A DNA stretch of 64,000 nucleotides, from contig NZ_JACHKA010000001.1 in NCBI RefSeq assembly GCF_014203955.1, positions 186,001-250,000 of the forward strand, given 5' to 3'. Shown piece by piece: positions 1-9,834 of the stretch (position 1 is its first letter; the number at the start of each line of letters is the position of its first letter). The stretch is from Sphingobium lignivorans (GTDB taxonomy: Bacteria > Pseudomonadota > Alphaproteobacteria > Sphingomonadales > Sphingomonadaceae). The position numbers were made by a program, and so were the translations under genes. The notes beneath the pieces were generated by a model that searched no databases, had not been told where the DNA came from, and saw only the letters and a list, made by a program, of their open reading frames with translations.

Positions 1-468
1 GACCGCCGCCAGTTGCGCCACGCCCAGATGATCGAGCAGCATCGCCTGCGCGCGCACCATGTCGGCAATGGTGATAACGGGAAAGCGCATCGCATAAGGC
101 GTGCCCGTGGCGGGATCGACACTGGCCGGCCCCGATGAGCCAAGGCAGCTTCCCAGCACATTGGCGCAGATGATGAAGTGGCGCGCGGGGTCTATCGGCT
201 TGTCCGGGCCGACCGCGCGGGTCCACCAGCCGGGCTTGCCCGTGACGGGGTGCTCGGAGGCGACGAACTGGTCCCCGGTGAGAGCGTGGCAGATCAGGAC
301 GGCATTGCTCCGGTCCGCGTTCAGCGTGCCATAGGTCTCATAGGCAATGTCGACGGGCTTCAGCGCGGCGCCGCTGTCGAGCAGCAGGGGGCCCGGCAGG
401 CGCACGGAACGGCGCAAACCATAACGCTGGTCGCCCGGTTGTGTCGCGATCTCGCTGTGCGCGGTCAT
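1..468 (-). CDS. metX: Homoserine O-acetyltransferase (MetX), N-terminal part, cut by window edge
   Basis: The frame starts at the ATG complementary to 466-468 and stays open to base 1, giving 156 codons of an alpha/beta-hydrolase-fold acyltransferase. Family hallmarks are YETYGTLN near residue 40, CHALTGD, GWW and the oxyanion-region motif GSCLGSSGP (GGCMGTTGP in many homologues). MetX transfers an acetyl (in some members succinyl) group to homoserine in methionine synthesis. The nucleophilic serine (GGSMGGMQ region) should lie just outside the window, so acyl-donor specificity cannot be read here. The gene is divergent from hisC, with a 164-base shared upstream region. Confidence is high for the family and moderate for acetyl rather than succinyl. 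Confidence 0.9.
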   Translation of the reverse strand, partial: MTAHSEIATQPGDQRYGLRRSVRLPGPLLLDSGAALKPVDIAYETYGTLNADRSNAVLICHALTGDQFVASEHPVTGKPGWWTRAVGPDKPIDPARHFIICANVLGSCLGSSGPASVDPATGTPYAMRFPVITIADMVRAQAMLLDHLGVAQLAAV

Positions 469-632
469 GACCGGAGCGCTTGAGCCGATGCGCAGGCGTT
501 GTCAATCGGGGCTCCGCCATGCAGGCGCCGTCATGCCCCCCGCCACGACCGGCGGCCCCCGGCGCGCCGCTTCCGATCGGGCACCGATCGCTGCCTTTGC
601 CAATCGCGCCGCGCGGAGCTAAAGGCGCTGCC

Positions 633-1760
633 ATGGCAGAGACAGACAGCATTCTCGTGGCGCAGGCGCCCGTCCCCAAGGACTGGATCATGGCGATCGC
701 GCCTTATGTGCCCGGCAAATCGAAGACCGATGATGGGCGGGCCGTGGCCAAGCTGTCGTCCAACGAAAATCCCTTCGGCACGTCGCAGGCCGCGCGGGAC
801 GCCTTCATCTCCGCCGCCGAGTGCCTTGAGCGCTACCCCGACGCAGCAGCCGCCGAGCTGCGCGAGGCTCTGGGCGCGCATTACGGCATTGAGCCGGAGC
901 GGATCATCTATGGCACCGGCTCCGACGAAGTGCTTCACCTGGCGGCCGGCGCCTTCGCCGGGCCGGGCGACGAGATCATCTATTCGCGCTTCGGCTTCTC
1001 GGTCTATCCGATCGCCACTCGCCGCGTGGGCGCGACACCCGTCGTGGCGCCCGACAAGGAATATGCGACGGATGTGGACGCCATTCTCGCTCGCGTGACC
1101 GAGCGCACGCGGCTGGTCTTCATCGCCAACCCGAACAACCCGACCGGCAGCTATTCCACGCGGGAGGACATTGCGCGGCTGCATGCCGGTCTGCCGCGCC
1201 ATGTGCTGCTCGTGCTCGATCAGGCCTATACCGAATATCTCGGCCCGGATGAGGATGACGGTGGCCTGGAGCTCGCCCGCACGCAGTCCAACGTGCTGGT
1301 GACGCGCACCTTCTCGAAGATCTTCGGGCTTGCCGCCGAGCGGATCGGCTGGGGCTATGCCAGCCCGGAGATTATCGCCGCGATGCATCGCATCCGCGCG
1401 CCATTCTCCTTCGGCATCGGTGCGCAACGCGCCGCCATCGCCGCTCTCGCGGACAGGGCCTTCGTGGCGCACAGCTACGCCCATAACCGCCACTGGCGCG
1501 ACTGGTTCGAAAAGGAGATCGCCGCGCTTGGCAACAAGGGGCTGCGCGCCGTCCCCTCGCGCGCCAATTTCAGCCTCGTTTTATTCGAAGGCGAGACCAG
1601 CGCCGAGACCGCCTACAAGGGGCTGATGGACGCGGGATATATTGTGCGCTGGCTGCCGGGGCAGGAACTGCCGCATGGCCTGCGCATCACGATCGGCACG
1701 GCCGAGCAGATGACGGGCCTCGTGGCCGCCCTGCGCAAGATCGTCGGCGCGGAGGCATGA
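633..1760 (+). CDS. hisC: Histidinol-phosphate aminotransferase, possibly dual-role aromatic aminotransferase
   Basis: This is a 375-residue fold-type I PLP aminotransferase. The PLP lysine is K229 in [16 protein letters not shown], and SSNENPFG near residue 45 and NPNNPTGS in the middle match HisC. I chose the ATG at 633 because family similarity begins about there ([12 protein letters not shown] follows within 20 residues); the open frame extends upstream to 480 but that part looks non-coding. The stop overlaps the start of the prephenate dehydrogenase gene (ATGA), so the two are translationally coupled. In Zymomonas a HisC of this type next to tyrC also transaminates aromatic keto acids; the same double role here is an inference from the gene order. 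The other his genes lie at 52-56 kb. Confidence 0.93.
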   Translation: MAETDSILVAQAPVPKDWIMAIAPYVPGKSKTDDGRAVAKLSSNENPFGTSQAARDAFISAAECLERYPDAAAAELREALGAHYGIEPERIIYGTGSDEVLHLAAGAFAGPGDEIIYSRFGFSVYPIATRRVGATPVVAPDKEYATDVDAILARVTERTRLVFIANPNNPTGSYSTREDIARLHAGLPRHVLLVLDQAYTEYLGPDEDDGGLELARTQSNVLVTRTFSKIFGLAAERIGWGYASPEIIAAMHRIRAPFSFGIGAQRAAIAALADRAFVAHSYAHNRHWRDWFEKEIAALGNKGLRAVPSRANFSLVLFEGETSAETAYKGLMDAGYIVRWLPGQELPHGLRITIGTAEQMTGLVAALRKIVGAEA

Positions 1761-2665
1761 TGCCCTTCACGCGGGTCGCCATCATCGGGCTGGGGCTGAT
1801 CGGCTCCTCGCTGGCGCGGGGCATTCGCGCGAGCATGCCGACGGTGCGCGTGACCGGCCATGACATGGATCCGGCGGTGCGGGACGCGGCGCGGCGCCTC
1901 GACCTGTGCGACGACATGACGGACCATGCGGGCGCGGCGGTGAGCGACGCTGATCTCGTGCTCCTGTGCGTCCCCGTCGGCGCGATCGGCGCGGTGGCGG
2001 CGGAGATCGCGCCCGACGTCCCGGCGGATGCCGTGGTGAGCGATGTGGGCTCGTCCAAGGCGGGCGTGCTGGCGGCGATGCAGGCGGCGCTGCCGGGGCG
2101 GGCCATCGTTCCCGCTCACCCGGTGGCAGGCACGGAGAACAGCGGGCCGGAGGCTGGTTTCGCAACCTTGTTCAAGGGCCGCTGGTGCATCCTGACCCCG
2201 CCCGAGGGCGCCGATCCGCTGGCGGTGGAGCGTGTCGCGGCCTTCTGGCGGCGGCTGGGCGCCGATGTCGAGCTGATGGACGCTGCCCATCATGACCTGG
2301 TGCTTGCCGTCACCAGCCATTTGCCGCACCTCATTGCCTATACGATCGTCGGAACCGCCAGTGATCTGGAGGACGTGACACGCAGCGAGGTCATCAAGTT
2401 CTCGGCCGGCGGCTTCCGCGACTTCACGCGTATCGCCGCCTCCGATCCGACCATGTGGCGCGACGTGTTCCTCGCCAACAGGGAGGCCGTGCTGGAAATG
2501 CTCCAGCGCTTCACCGAGGATCTGACGCAGCTCCAGCGTGCGATCCGCTGGGGCGATGGCGACATGCTGTTCGACCATTTCACCAAGACCCGCGCTGTCC
2601 GCCGCTCGATCATCGAGCAGGGGCAGGACGATGCCGCACCGGATTTCGGCCGGCATCACGCATAA
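1757..2665 (+). CDS. tyrC: Prephenate/arogenate (cyclohexadienyl) dehydrogenase
   Basis: This 302-residue NAD(P)-dependent dehydrogenase begins with the Rossmann dinucleotide loop [12 protein letters not shown] (residues 11-22). It carries the TyrA-family motifs SDVGSSK near residue 94 and [10 protein letters not shown] near residue 117, followed by the helical dimerisation domain. It oxidatively decarboxylates prephenate or arogenate toward tyrosine. No chorismate-mutase or ACT domain is fused, so it is a monofunctional short form. It overlaps hisC by four bases. The coupling with an aminotransferase able to make arogenate or tyrosine fits a tyrosine-branch pair; which substrate is preferred cannot be told from sequence. 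Confidence 0.92.
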   Translation: MMPFTRVAIIGLGLIGSSLARGIRASMPTVRVTGHDMDPAVRDAARRLDLCDDMTDHAGAAVSDADLVLLCVPVGAIGAVAAEIAPDVPADAVVSDVGSSKAGVLAAMQAALPGRAIVPAHPVAGTENSGPEAGFATLFKGRWCILTPPEGADPLAVERVAAFWRRLGADVELMDAAHHDLVLAVTSHLPHLIAYTIVGTASDLEDVTRSEVIKFSAGGFRDFTRIAASDPTMWRDVFLANREAVLEMLQRFTEDLTQLQRAIRWGDGDMLFDHFTKTRAVRRSIIEQGQDDAAPDFGRHHA

Positions 2666-2746
2666 GGCGGGTCCGCCCCCATCCGGAACCAAGGCGCGGC
2701 TGGCCCGTTAGCGCAGCGATATCGTCATTGCCGAAAAAGGGGACCG

Positions 2747-3424
2747 ATGATGACCGTTTCGTTCGCGGGCGTCGGCGCCATCGTCGCGCCGGCGCTGCTG
2801 ATGGCCGCGCCCGTCTTCGCGCAGGATACGCCGCCGCGCCTCTCGCTGGGCGTCACCGGCGGCACGCTCGGCATCGGCCCCGAGGCTGGCCTCCGCTTCA
2901 ATCGCACCGTGGGCGTGCGCGCGAGCGCGGCCTTCCTCGATTTCAGCCATGAATTCGATGTCGACGACATCGATTATGACGGCCGGGTGAAGCTCGAATC
3001 CTATGGCGCCATGGTGGACATCTACCCGACCGGGAGCGGCCTGCGCGTCTCGGGCGGCGTGCGTGTCGATCGCAACCGGGTGAACGTGACTGCGGCGCCG
3101 ACGGGCAATGTGACCGTGGGCGACATTAGCTTCACGCCGGAGCAGATCGGCACCTTGCGGGGCCATGCCGATGCCGACGACGTCGCGCCGCTGGTGACGA
3201 TCGGCTATGCGGGCGGCCTCACGCGTGGGATCAAGTTCGGCGTCGACGGCGGCGTGATGTTCCATGGCCGGCCGCAAGTGCGGGAGCTGACGGCGGACGG
3301 CAGTTTCGCCGCGAATCCGATCTTCCAGGAAGAACTGGCCAAGGAGCGCGTGAAGCTCTCCGACGACGTGGACGGTTACCGCATCTATCCCGTCCTGCAG
3401 TTTTCGGTCTTCTACGCTTTCTGA
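2747..3424 (+). CDS. Predicted outer-membrane beta-barrel protein, unknown function
   Basis: This is a 225-residue protein with a signal peptide (hydrophobic core around residues 6-22, cleavage likely after VFAQ). It continues with alternating hydrophobic/polar strands (LSLGVTGGTLGIGPEAGLRF, LRVSGGVRVDRNRV, PLVTIGYAGGL) and ends in YAF, the terminal aromatic signature of outer-membrane barrels. These features suggest an eight-strand OmpA/OprF-like barrel without a periplasmic domain. A purine-rich site (AAAAAGGGGA) precedes a double ATG at 2747/2750. It lies 81 bases after tyrC and converges with rnr. No substrate or function can be assigned. Confidence 0.72.
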   Translation: MMTVSFAGVGAIVAPALLMAAPVFAQDTPPRLSLGVTGGTLGIGPEAGLRFNRTVGVRASAAFLDFSHEFDVDDIDYDGRVKLESYGAMVDIYPTGSGLRVSGGVRVDRNRVNVTAAPTGNVTVGDISFTPEQIGTLRGHADADDVAPLVTIGYAGGLTRGIKFGVDGGVMFHGRPQVRELTADGSFAANPIFQEELAKERVKLSDDVDGYRIYPVLQFSVFYAF

Positions 3425-3451
3425 ACGCCCGGGCTGGCAAGGCGCCGTTCG

Positions 3452-5806
3452 TCAGCGCCGCTTGACCGGACCGCGTTTGCCCGACGTATGGCGGATATTG
3501 GCGGGCCGCCCCTGCCGGCGGATGGTGCGCGGCCCGCCGGGCGGGCGGCCACTCCGCCGGTCCCGGCCTGTCGGCATATGGCTGGCACCCTCCGGCAACT
3601 CGAACCGCAGCGCGCCGTTGATCGGGTCCGACTCGACGAGGCGCAGATCGATGTGGTCGCCAAGTGCATAGCGCTCGCCCGTTTCCTCGCCTTCCAGCGC
3701 CTGATGGACTTCGTCATAGCGGAAGCGCTCATGGCCGAGCGTCGAGACCGGGACGAGACCGTCCCCGCCCAGCTCCTTCACCGTGGCGAAGAAACCGAAG
3801 CTCTGCACGCCCGTAATGCGGCAGGCCATGATCTCGCCGACATGGCTCGCGAGGAACGCGGCGACATAACGGTCCACGGTCTCGCGCTCGGCCTCCATGG
3901 CGCGGCGCTCAAACTGGCTAATCCGCTCGCCGATGGGTGTGAGGTCGGCCGCGTCCTCGGCTGAGAGGCGGGTTTCCCTGACAATCGCGCGATCCTTGGG
4001 CGCCGGCAGTTCAAGGCCATACGCGCCGACCAGCGCGCGATGGACGAGAAGGTCCGCATAGCGCCGGATGGGCGAGGTGAAATGCGCATAGCTGCCCAGC
4101 GCGAGGCCGAAATGACCGAGCCTCTGGGGGCCGTAATAAGCCTGCGTCTGGCTGCGCAGAATCTGCTCCATGATCTGCGGGCGTGCCGCGGCATCGTCGG
4201 GAATACGCTCGATGATGCGGTTGAACGTCTTGGTGGTGATGACCTGTCCCAGCGTCAGGGGGATATCGAACGTGTCGAGATAGTCCTTGAGCGAAGCCAG
4301 CTTCTCGCGCGTCGGCGGCTCGTGGACGCGATACATGACCGGAGCCTTTTTCGCTTCCAGGGCCTTGGCCGCGGCCACATTGGCGGTGACCATGTAATCC
4401 TCGATCAGCCGGTGCGCATCGAGCCGCTCGCGCACAGCGATGCTGACGATCCGCCCCTCTTCATCGAGCACCACCCGCCGCTCCGGCAGATCGAGGTCCA
4501 GCGGCCCGCGCGCATCGCGATCCCGCGCCAGCAGCCGCCAGCAGGCCCAGAGCGGCTTCAGCGCCACCTCGACGAGATCCTCCGGGCCCTCGTTCCATGC
4601 GAATGCGGCGGGGGCATCCGGGCGGTCCTTGCCTTCGGCCCTGTCCATGGCGGCCTGCGCCTGCTCATAGGGAATGTTCGCCGCCACGCGAATGAGCGCG
4701 CGCGTGAAGCGCCAGGATTGCACCTTGCCGTGACGGTCGATCACCAGATGGCAGGCCATGGCCGCACGATCCTGCTCGGCGCGCAGCGAGCACATGTCCG
4801 ACGAGAGGGCATGCGGCAGCATGGGCACGACCCGATCGGGGAAGTAGACGCTGTTGCCGCGCTTGCGCGCCTGCCGATCAAGCTGCGAGCCCGGCCGCAC
4901 ATAATAAGAGACGTCCGCGATGGCGACGATAGCCTTGTAGCCGCCCTCATTGGCGGGATCATCGTCCGGCGTGGCCCAGACGGCATCGTCGAAATCGCGT
5001 GCGTCCACCGGATCGATGGCGACGATCGGCAGCGCGCGCAGGTCTTCGCGCGCCTCGGCATGGAGCGGCAGGTCATGGACCTTCGCCGCTTCCTCTTCGG
5101 CTTCCTCCGGGAAGGCGTCGGGAATGCCATATTTGTGAATGGCGATGAGGCTGAAGGCCCGCGGCTGAAAGGGGTCGCCCAGCACGTCCGTCACGCGCGC
5201 GGTGATGCGTGGCGGCCGTCCGGTCTTCTCGGCAAGGACGAGATCCCCCGGCACGGCCTCGCCATGCTCGCTGATCGGCGTCTCGCGGCGGATGCGCTTG
5301 TCGACGGGGCGCAGGACCAGCTTGCCGCGCTCGTCCTTCGCCACCACGCCGAGCATCTGCTCGGCCGCACCGGCAAGCTTCTTCATCGGATGGGCGACCC
5401 AGCCATGGCCCGCCTGCTCGGTGCGCGCGAGGATGCGATCCCCCACGCCCAGAGCCCCGCGCTTGCCGCGTTCGATGACGCGCAGCTTCGGGATTGGGTG
5501 CCCCTCCGCTTCCCAGCGCTCCGGCACCGCGATGACCTGCGCGCCTTCCGTGTCGATGACGCGCAGGACCGTTACCTTGGGCACGCCGCCCATCTGGTGG
5601 AACGCGCGGGCCGGGCCGATATCGATCAGCCCCTCGTCCGCCATGTCCTTCAGCAAGGCCTTGAGCGCGATCTTTTCGCTGCCCTTAAGGCCAAAGGCGC
5701 GCGCGATTTCCCGCTTGCCGGCCGGCTGGTCCGATGAGGCGATGAAATCCAGGATCTGCTGGCGGGAAGGGAAACCGGCGGGGCGGGGCTTTTGGGGTGA
5801 TGCCAT
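3452..5806 (-). CDS. rnr: Ribonuclease R, 3'-5' exoribonuclease
   Basis: The 784-residue RNase II/R family protein has an N-terminal winged-helix (residues about 12-75), cold-shock domains (about 80-235), an RNB catalytic core and an S1 domain near residues 640-725. The RNB core carries the metal-binding aspartates in DPVDARDFDDA (265-275) and the AHFTSPIRRYADLLVHR block. A lysine/arginine-rich tail ends in GPVKRR, typical of RNase R and lacking in RNase II. It degrades structured RNA, including mRNA and rRNA fragments. The ATG at 5806 is the first methionine and matches the family N-terminus. The gene converges with the barrel protein, leaving only 27 bases between the stops. Confidence 0.95.
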   Translation of the reverse strand: MASPQKPRPAGFPSRQQILDFIASSDQPAGKREIARAFGLKGSEKIALKALLKDMADEGLIDIGPARAFHQMGGVPKVTVLRVIDTEGAQVIAVPERWEAEGHPIPKLRVIERGKRGALGVGDRILARTEQAGHGWVAHPMKKLAGAAEQMLGVVAKDERGKLVLRPVDKRIRRETPISEHGEAVPGDLVLAEKTGRPPRITARVTDVLGDPFQPRAFSLIAIHKYGIPDAFPEEAEEEAAKVHDLPLHAEAREDLRALPIVAIDPVDARDFDDAVWATPDDDPANEGGYKAIVAIADVSYYVRPGSQLDRQARKRGNSVYFPDRVVPMLPHALSSDMCSLRAEQDRAAMACHLVIDRHGKVQSWRFTRALIRVAANIPYEQAQAAMDRAEGKDRPDAPAAFAWNEGPEDLVEVALKPLWACWRLLARDRDARGPLDLDLPERRVVLDEEGRIVSIAVRERLDAHRLIEDYMVTANVAAAKALEAKKAPVMYRVHEPPTREKLASLKDYLDTFDIPLTLGQVITTKTFNRIIERIPDDAAARPQIMEQILRSQTQAYYGPQRLGHFGLALGSYAHFTSPIRRYADLLVHRALVGAYGLELPAPKDRAIVRETRLSAEDAADLTPIGERISQFERRAMEAERETVDRYVAAFLASHVGEIMACRITGVQSFGFFATVKELGGDGLVPVSTLGHERFRYDEVHQALEGEETGERYALGDHIDLRLVESDPINGALRFELPEGASHMPTGRDRRSGRPPGGPRTIRRQGRPANIRHTSGKRGPVKRR

Positions 5807-5996
5807 GGGACCGATATAGAGGCGGCGGCGCCAAGGGCCAATGAAATGCGGGCAGGATGTTACCTGTTCTCGCCCGGACCATGGCCGGACCGCGCGGCCG
5901 GACCGGGTTTGACATGGCGGACCCCACAGGGCAGGGTCCGACCCTCCCCATCCCCTTCAGGAGTATTCGCCGGCCTCGCGGCAGGTCGGCCAAATC

Positions 5997-7268
5997 ATGC
6001 CCATGATCGATTTCACCATGTCCACCGCTGCTTTTCCCTGGCTCGGCGACGTTCCTCTCTGGACAGAGACGCTGATCGGCCTTGCCCTCCTCGCCGCGGC
6101 CTCGTGGCTCGGCAACTTCCTCGTCAAGAAAGTCATCCTCCAGCTCGTGATGCGGGTGCTGCCGCATGACGGACCGACCCCGGTCAATGCGGTTGCGCGG
6201 CTGGCCAACATCGTGCCCGCCGTCATCATTTCGCGCGGCATCGCGGCCGTGCCGCATCTTTCCGAGGGGGTGATCGTGGTGACGCGCAATGTCGTCAGCG
6301 CGTTCATCATCCTCACGATCGTGCTGGCGCTGAGCACCGCGCTCACCTTCGCGAACGAGCTCTACCAGCGCCGGCCCGATGCGGCGAGCCGGCCGATCAA
6401 GGGCTATATCCAGGTCCTCAAGATCGTGCTGTTCGCGGCAGCGGCGATCCTGATGATCGCGGTGCTCATGGAGCAATCGCCCCTGCTGCTGCTCTCGGGA
6501 CTGGGCGCGATGGCGGCGGTGCTGATGCTGGTGTTCAAGGACACCATCCTCTCGCTCGTCGCTTCGGTGCAGCTCACCTCCAACGACATGCTGCGCGTGG
6601 GCGACTGGATCGAGATGCCCCAGCTCAATGCCGACGGCGACGTGATCGACATCGCTCTCCATACGGTGAAGGTGCAGAATTGGGACAAGACGATCACCAC
6701 CATTCCCACGCACAAGCTCATCGAGCAGAGCTTCAAGAACTGGCGGGGCATGTCCGAATCAGGTGGCCGGCGGATCAAGCGCGCGCTGCTGGTCGACCAG
6801 ACGAGCGTGCGCTTCCTCACGCACGAGGAGGAAAAGCATCTGCGCCGCTTCGCGCTCATTGATGATTATCTCGACCGCAAGCAGGCCGAGATCGACGCAT
6901 GGAATGCCACGCGCGTGGTGAAGGAGGGCCGGGATCCCGTCAACAGCCGGCGGATCACCAATATCGGCACGTTCCGGGCCTATGTCTTCGCCTATCTGCG
7001 CGCGCATCCCGGCATCACAAACGACATGACGCTGCTGGTCCGCCAGCTCCAGCCGACGGCACAGGGCCTGCCGCTGGAAATATACTGCTTCACCGGCACG
7101 ACCGCCTGGGCCGTCTATGAGGACATACAGTCCGACATTTTCGACCATCTGCTCGCGGTGATGGGCGAATTCGGGCTGACGGTCTTTCAGGAGCCCAGCG
7201 GCGCTGATCTTGGCGCTCTGGCTACCCATCTGGGGAATCGATCACAGGCGACCGCCGGCCGAAGGTGA
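5997..7268 (+). CDS. Mechanosensitive channel, YbdG/MscM-like MscS family
   Basis: This 423-residue inner-membrane protein has about five predicted transmembrane segments, the first near residues 22-45 and further ones near 75-125 and 140-185. The last contains the pore-lining MscS pattern ([20 protein letters not shown]). The soluble beta domain follows ([30 protein letters not shown], here split: GDWIEMP and VKVQNWDKT). The insert after [10 protein letters not shown] and the long C-terminal domain resemble E. coli YbdG rather than MscS. It probably acts as a tension-gated release valve under osmotic downshock. ATGs at 5997, 6003 and 6018 are all possible starts, because the ribosome-binding site is weak. 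Confidence 0.88.
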   Translation: MPMIDFTMSTAAFPWLGDVPLWTETLIGLALLAAASWLGNFLVKKVILQLVMRVLPHDGPTPVNAVARLANIVPAVIISRGIAAVPHLSEGVIVVTRNVVSAFIILTIVLALSTALTFANELYQRRPDAASRPIKGYIQVLKIVLFAAAAILMIAVLMEQSPLLLLSGLGAMAAVLMLVFKDTILSLVASVQLTSNDMLRVGDWIEMPQLNADGDVIDIALHTVKVQNWDKTITTIPTHKLIEQSFKNWRGMSESGGRRIKRALLVDQTSVRFLTHEEEKHLRRFALIDDYLDRKQAEIDAWNATRVVKEGRDPVNSRRITNIGTFRAYVFAYLRAHPGITNDMTLLVRQLQPTAQGLPLEIYCFTGTTAWAVYEDIQSDIFDHLLAVMGEFGLTVFQEPSGADLGALATHLGNRSQATAGRR

Positions 7269-7429
7269 ATTTCATGGTGGGAGGGGGCGGTTTGCCTCTC
7301 CCGCCATGGGTCAAGACGGCCCGCTCCACGGCTCGTCGCACAAATGCCCGGACGAGCGTCCCGCGCTACCTTTTCTTTACGGAATTAACCCTATCGCCCG
7401 TGGGACTCGTTTGGGAGCCTCCAGCTACA

Positions 7430-8146
7430 ATGGTGCATGATGACGAAATCGCCGGGCGGGCCGAGGCCGTCTGGGCGGCACTGGATCGCTCGCAGGCGAT
7501 CGTCGAATTCTCGACCGACGGTTTCATCCTCGATGTGAACCAGAACTTCCTGACGATCTTCGATTATGATCGCGCCACGCTCATGGGCGAGCATCATCGT
7601 CTGCTGTGCAGTCCCGAGGAAATCGCGACGGACGCCTATCGGGAGTTCTGGCGCCGGCTGGGACGGGGCGACTATCTGTCCGGTCGCTTCCAGCGTCGCG
7701 CGAGAGGCGGCCGCATCCGCTGGATTCAGGCGACCTATAATCCCATTCTGGACGGCGCCGGGAAGGTCGCGCGCATCTTCAAGATCGCCAGCGACATCAG
7801 CCGGCAAGTCGAGCTTGAGGAGGAAGTGAAGGCCAGTCTCCGGGCGGCCGAACGCTATCAGGCGGAGCTTGCGGACCGGAAGGCCGAGCTGGAGAGCGCG
7901 ATGGACCGGATCGGCGGGATCGTGACCGCGATCGACAGGATTGCCTCCCAGACCAAGATGCTCGCGGTGAATGCTGCCATTGAAGCATCACGGGCGGGGG
8001 AAGCGGGCGTTGGTTTCGCGATCGTGGCCAATGAGGTGAAGAAACTGGCAGGCGATACGCGCAGCGCGACCGAGCAGGCGCGCCTCATGATGACTTCCGC
8101 AGGCACCGTGGCCAGTCCCCGGGTGCTTGTTCCGCTGGCGGCCTGA
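7430..8146 (+). CDS. Soluble PAS-domain protein with truncated methyl-accepting signalling hairpin
   Basis: The protein has about 238 residues. Residues 10-120 form a PAS domain ([18 protein letters not shown], followed by a PAC-like [13 protein letters not shown] and [10 protein letters not shown]). A coiled coil follows, then the highly conserved chemoreceptor tip [20 protein letters not shown]. The protein stops soon after, so methylation helices and membrane segments are absent. The tip could still contact CheW/CheA, making this a possible cytoplasmic energy or redox sensor. In-frame starts exist at 7265, GTG 7400 and ATG 7430; the PAS homology favours 7400-7430. No che genes are in the window. 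It converges with dapD. Confidence 0.78.
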   Translation: MVHDDEIAGRAEAVWAALDRSQAIVEFSTDGFILDVNQNFLTIFDYDRATLMGEHHRLLCSPEEIATDAYREFWRRLGRGDYLSGRFQRRARGGRIRWIQATYNPILDGAGKVARIFKIASDISRQVELEEEVKASLRAAERYQAELADRKAELESAMDRIGGIVTAIDRIASQTKMLAVNAAIEASRAGEAGVGFAIVANEVKKLAGDTRSATEQARLMMTSAGTVASPRVLVPLAA

Positions 8147-8220
8147 GCCGCTCGGCGCTCAGGAAATGCGGTCCCGACGGAACGAGGGCCGCATCCCCTG
8201 TCTGCCTCGCCGCAAGCCTG

Positions 8221-8244
8221 GCGCCGGATGTCTCCATCCGGCGC
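8221..8244. repeat. Strong inverted repeat between convergent genes, possible terminator
   Basis: GCGCCGGATG and CATCCGGCGC form a perfect 10-bp stem with a TCTC loop. The stem can be extended by flanking AAGCC/GGCTT after a small mismatch. It sits between the stop of the PAS/MCP-like gene (8146) and the stop of dapD (8258). Neither strand has a clear T run after the stem, so intrinsic termination is possible but not shown. Confidence 0.5.
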
Positions 8245-8257
8245 GGCTTGAAGCAGT

Positions 8258-9100
8258 TCAGTCGCGCAGCAGATCGTTGATGCCGGTCTTGGCGCGGGTC
8301 TGCGCATCCACGGTCTTGACGATCACGGCGCAGTAAAGGCTGGGGCCGGGCGTGCCGTCCGGCAGCGGCTTGCCGGGCAGGGCACCGGGCACGACCACGG
8401 AATAAGGCGGCACTTCGCCGATGAAGACCTTGCCGGTGGCGCGGTCCACGATCTTGGTGGACTGGCCAATGAACACGCCCATGGACAGCACCGATCCCTT
8501 GCCCACGCGCACGCCCTCGACCACTTCCGAGCGCGCGCCGATGAAGCAGTCATCCTCGATGATGACCGGGTCCGCCTGCAGGGGCTCCAGCACGCCGCCA
8601 ATGCCCACACCACCCGAGAGATGGACGTTGCGGCCGATCTGCGCGCAGCTTCCCACCGTCACCCATGTGTCGACCATGGTGCCTTCGCCGACATAAGCGC
8701 CGATGTTCACGAAGCTCGGCATCAGGATGACGTTGCGGCCGACATGGCTGCCGGCGCGCACGATGCTGCCCGGAACGGCGCGGAAGCCCGCCGCCCGGAA
8801 CTCGGCCTCCGTCCAGCCGGCGAACTTGCTGGGCACCTTGTCCCACCAATGGCCGGCGCCGGGACCGTTGTCGATGAGGGCATTGTCGTTGAGGCGGAAG
8901 CTGAGCAGCACGGCCTTCTTCAGCCACTGATTGACTTGCCAGCCATCGCCGGCCGGCTCCGCCACGCGTGCTTCACCCGAATCGAGCATGGCCAGCGCGC
9001 GGTTCACCGCGAGGCGCACGTCGCCCATGGTCGAAAGGCCGATGTCTGCGCGATCCTCCCACGCGGCATCGATGGTGGCGATCAGGCTTGTGTCGGTCAT
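8258..9100 (-). CDS. dapD: 2,3,4,5-tetrahydropyridine-2,6-dicarboxylate N-succinyltransferase
   Basis: The 280-residue length matches DapD (about 274-285). The N-terminal helical domain ([23 protein letters not shown]) is followed by left-handed beta-helix hexapeptide repeats ([28 protein letters not shown] as short blocks, [20 protein letters not shown]) and the C-terminal cap with the [10 protein letters not shown] segment. It succinylates tetrahydrodipicolinate in the succinylase branch of meso-diaminopimelate/lysine synthesis, which feeds peptidoglycan. The ATG at 9100 is preceded by GGAAGAGGACGCC, a workable ribosome-binding site. No other dap gene is adjacent. The 287 bases upstream, to glcG, show no coding signal. 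Confidence 0.95.
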   Translation of the reverse strand: MTDTSLIATIDAAWEDRADIGLSTMGDVRLAVNRALAMLDSGEARVAEPAGDGWQVNQWLKKAVLLSFRLNDNALIDNGPGAGHWWDKVPSKFAGWTEAEFRAAGFRAVPGSIVRAGSHVGRNVILMPSFVNIGAYVGEGTMVDTWVTVGSCAQIGRNVHLSGGVGIGGVLEPLQADPVIIEDDCFIGARSEVVEGVRVGKGSVLSMGVFIGQSTKIVDRATGKVFIGEVPPYSVVVPGALPGKPLPDGTPGPSLYCAVIVKTVDAQTRAKTGINDLLRD

Positions 9101-9387
9101 GGCGTCCTCTTCCGGAATGATAAGGTCGCGCGCCCCTTAAAGTAATTTCGGGCCGGGTGGAAACAACCGAAGACGCGAAGAATGCCGGAAAGCAGAAGCA
9201 CGGAGCGTCGGGGGTCGGTCAGAGCGCTCGTGCGGCCTCAAGGGCTAGCCGGCTCACCGTGGAGGTAGTGCCGAGCGTCGACAAACCCTGAGAATTCGAA
9301 CGATTTGCCTCTATCGCCTTCGGCCTGCCCTCGCTATGCCCCTTGAGGAATCGCGCGGCCTCAGCCGCCAGCCAGCGGGAGGAAGTC

Positions 9388-9816
9388 ATGAGTCAGATCA
9401 CGCTCGAACAGGCCAATGCCATCATTGCCGGTGCTTTTGCCAAGGGACGGGAAGCGGGCTTCAAGCCGCTGAGCGTTGCCGTTGTGGATGCGGGTGGACA
9501 TCTGATCTCCTTTCAGCGCGGGGACGGCGCATCCTTTGCGCGCGCGCAGATCGCGACGGGCAAGGCGGCCGGCGCGCTTTCGCTCGGCGTTTCGTCGCGC
9601 AAGGTGGGCGACATGGCCGTGGAGCGGCCGTGGTTCATCGGGGCGTTCGCCTCGTCCGCGCCGCATCCGGTCATTCCCGCAGCCGGCGGCGTGATCGTGG
9701 TCGACGGGAGCGGCGCCTTCATCGGCGCGGTCGGCGTGACCGGCGAGACCTCGGACAATGATGAGATCGCAGCTCTGGCCGGCATCGCCGCCGCCGGACT
9801 TGCCGCGCAGGGTTGA
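9388..9816 (+). CDS. glcG: GlcG/HbpS-family protein (DUF336)
   Basis: This 142-residue protein has the GlcG/HbpS fold signature: PLSVAVVDAGGHLISFQR early, a central ARAQIATGKAA helix, and HPVIPAAGGVIVVD with GAVGVTGETSDNDE at the end. The ATG at 9388 follows an excellent GGGAGGAAG site; an upstream in-frame extension to 9343 lacks conservation. It is 18 bases upstream of malate synthase G, the same pairing as glcG-glcB in the E. coli glycolate operon. The molecular role is unsettled: some relatives bind heme and others are linked to glycolate or diol metabolism. A role in glyoxylate metabolism is inferred from position. The glycolate oxidase genes glcDEF are not here. Confidence 0.85.
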   Translation: MSQITLEQANAIIAGAFAKGREAGFKPLSVAVVDAGGHLISFQRGDGASFARAQIATGKAAGALSLGVSSRKVGDMAVERPWFIGAFASSAPHPVIPAAGGVIVVDGSGAFIGAVGVTGETSDNDEIAALAGIAAAGLAAQG

Positions 9817-9834
9817 GCCAGGGAGAAGACGGTC

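Noticed and set aside
4040..5737. A 565-codon plus-strand open frame opposite rnr
   Set aside because: Ribonuclease R on the minus strand has all catalytic motifs. The plus frame has no recognisable domain and is a GC-driven shadow.
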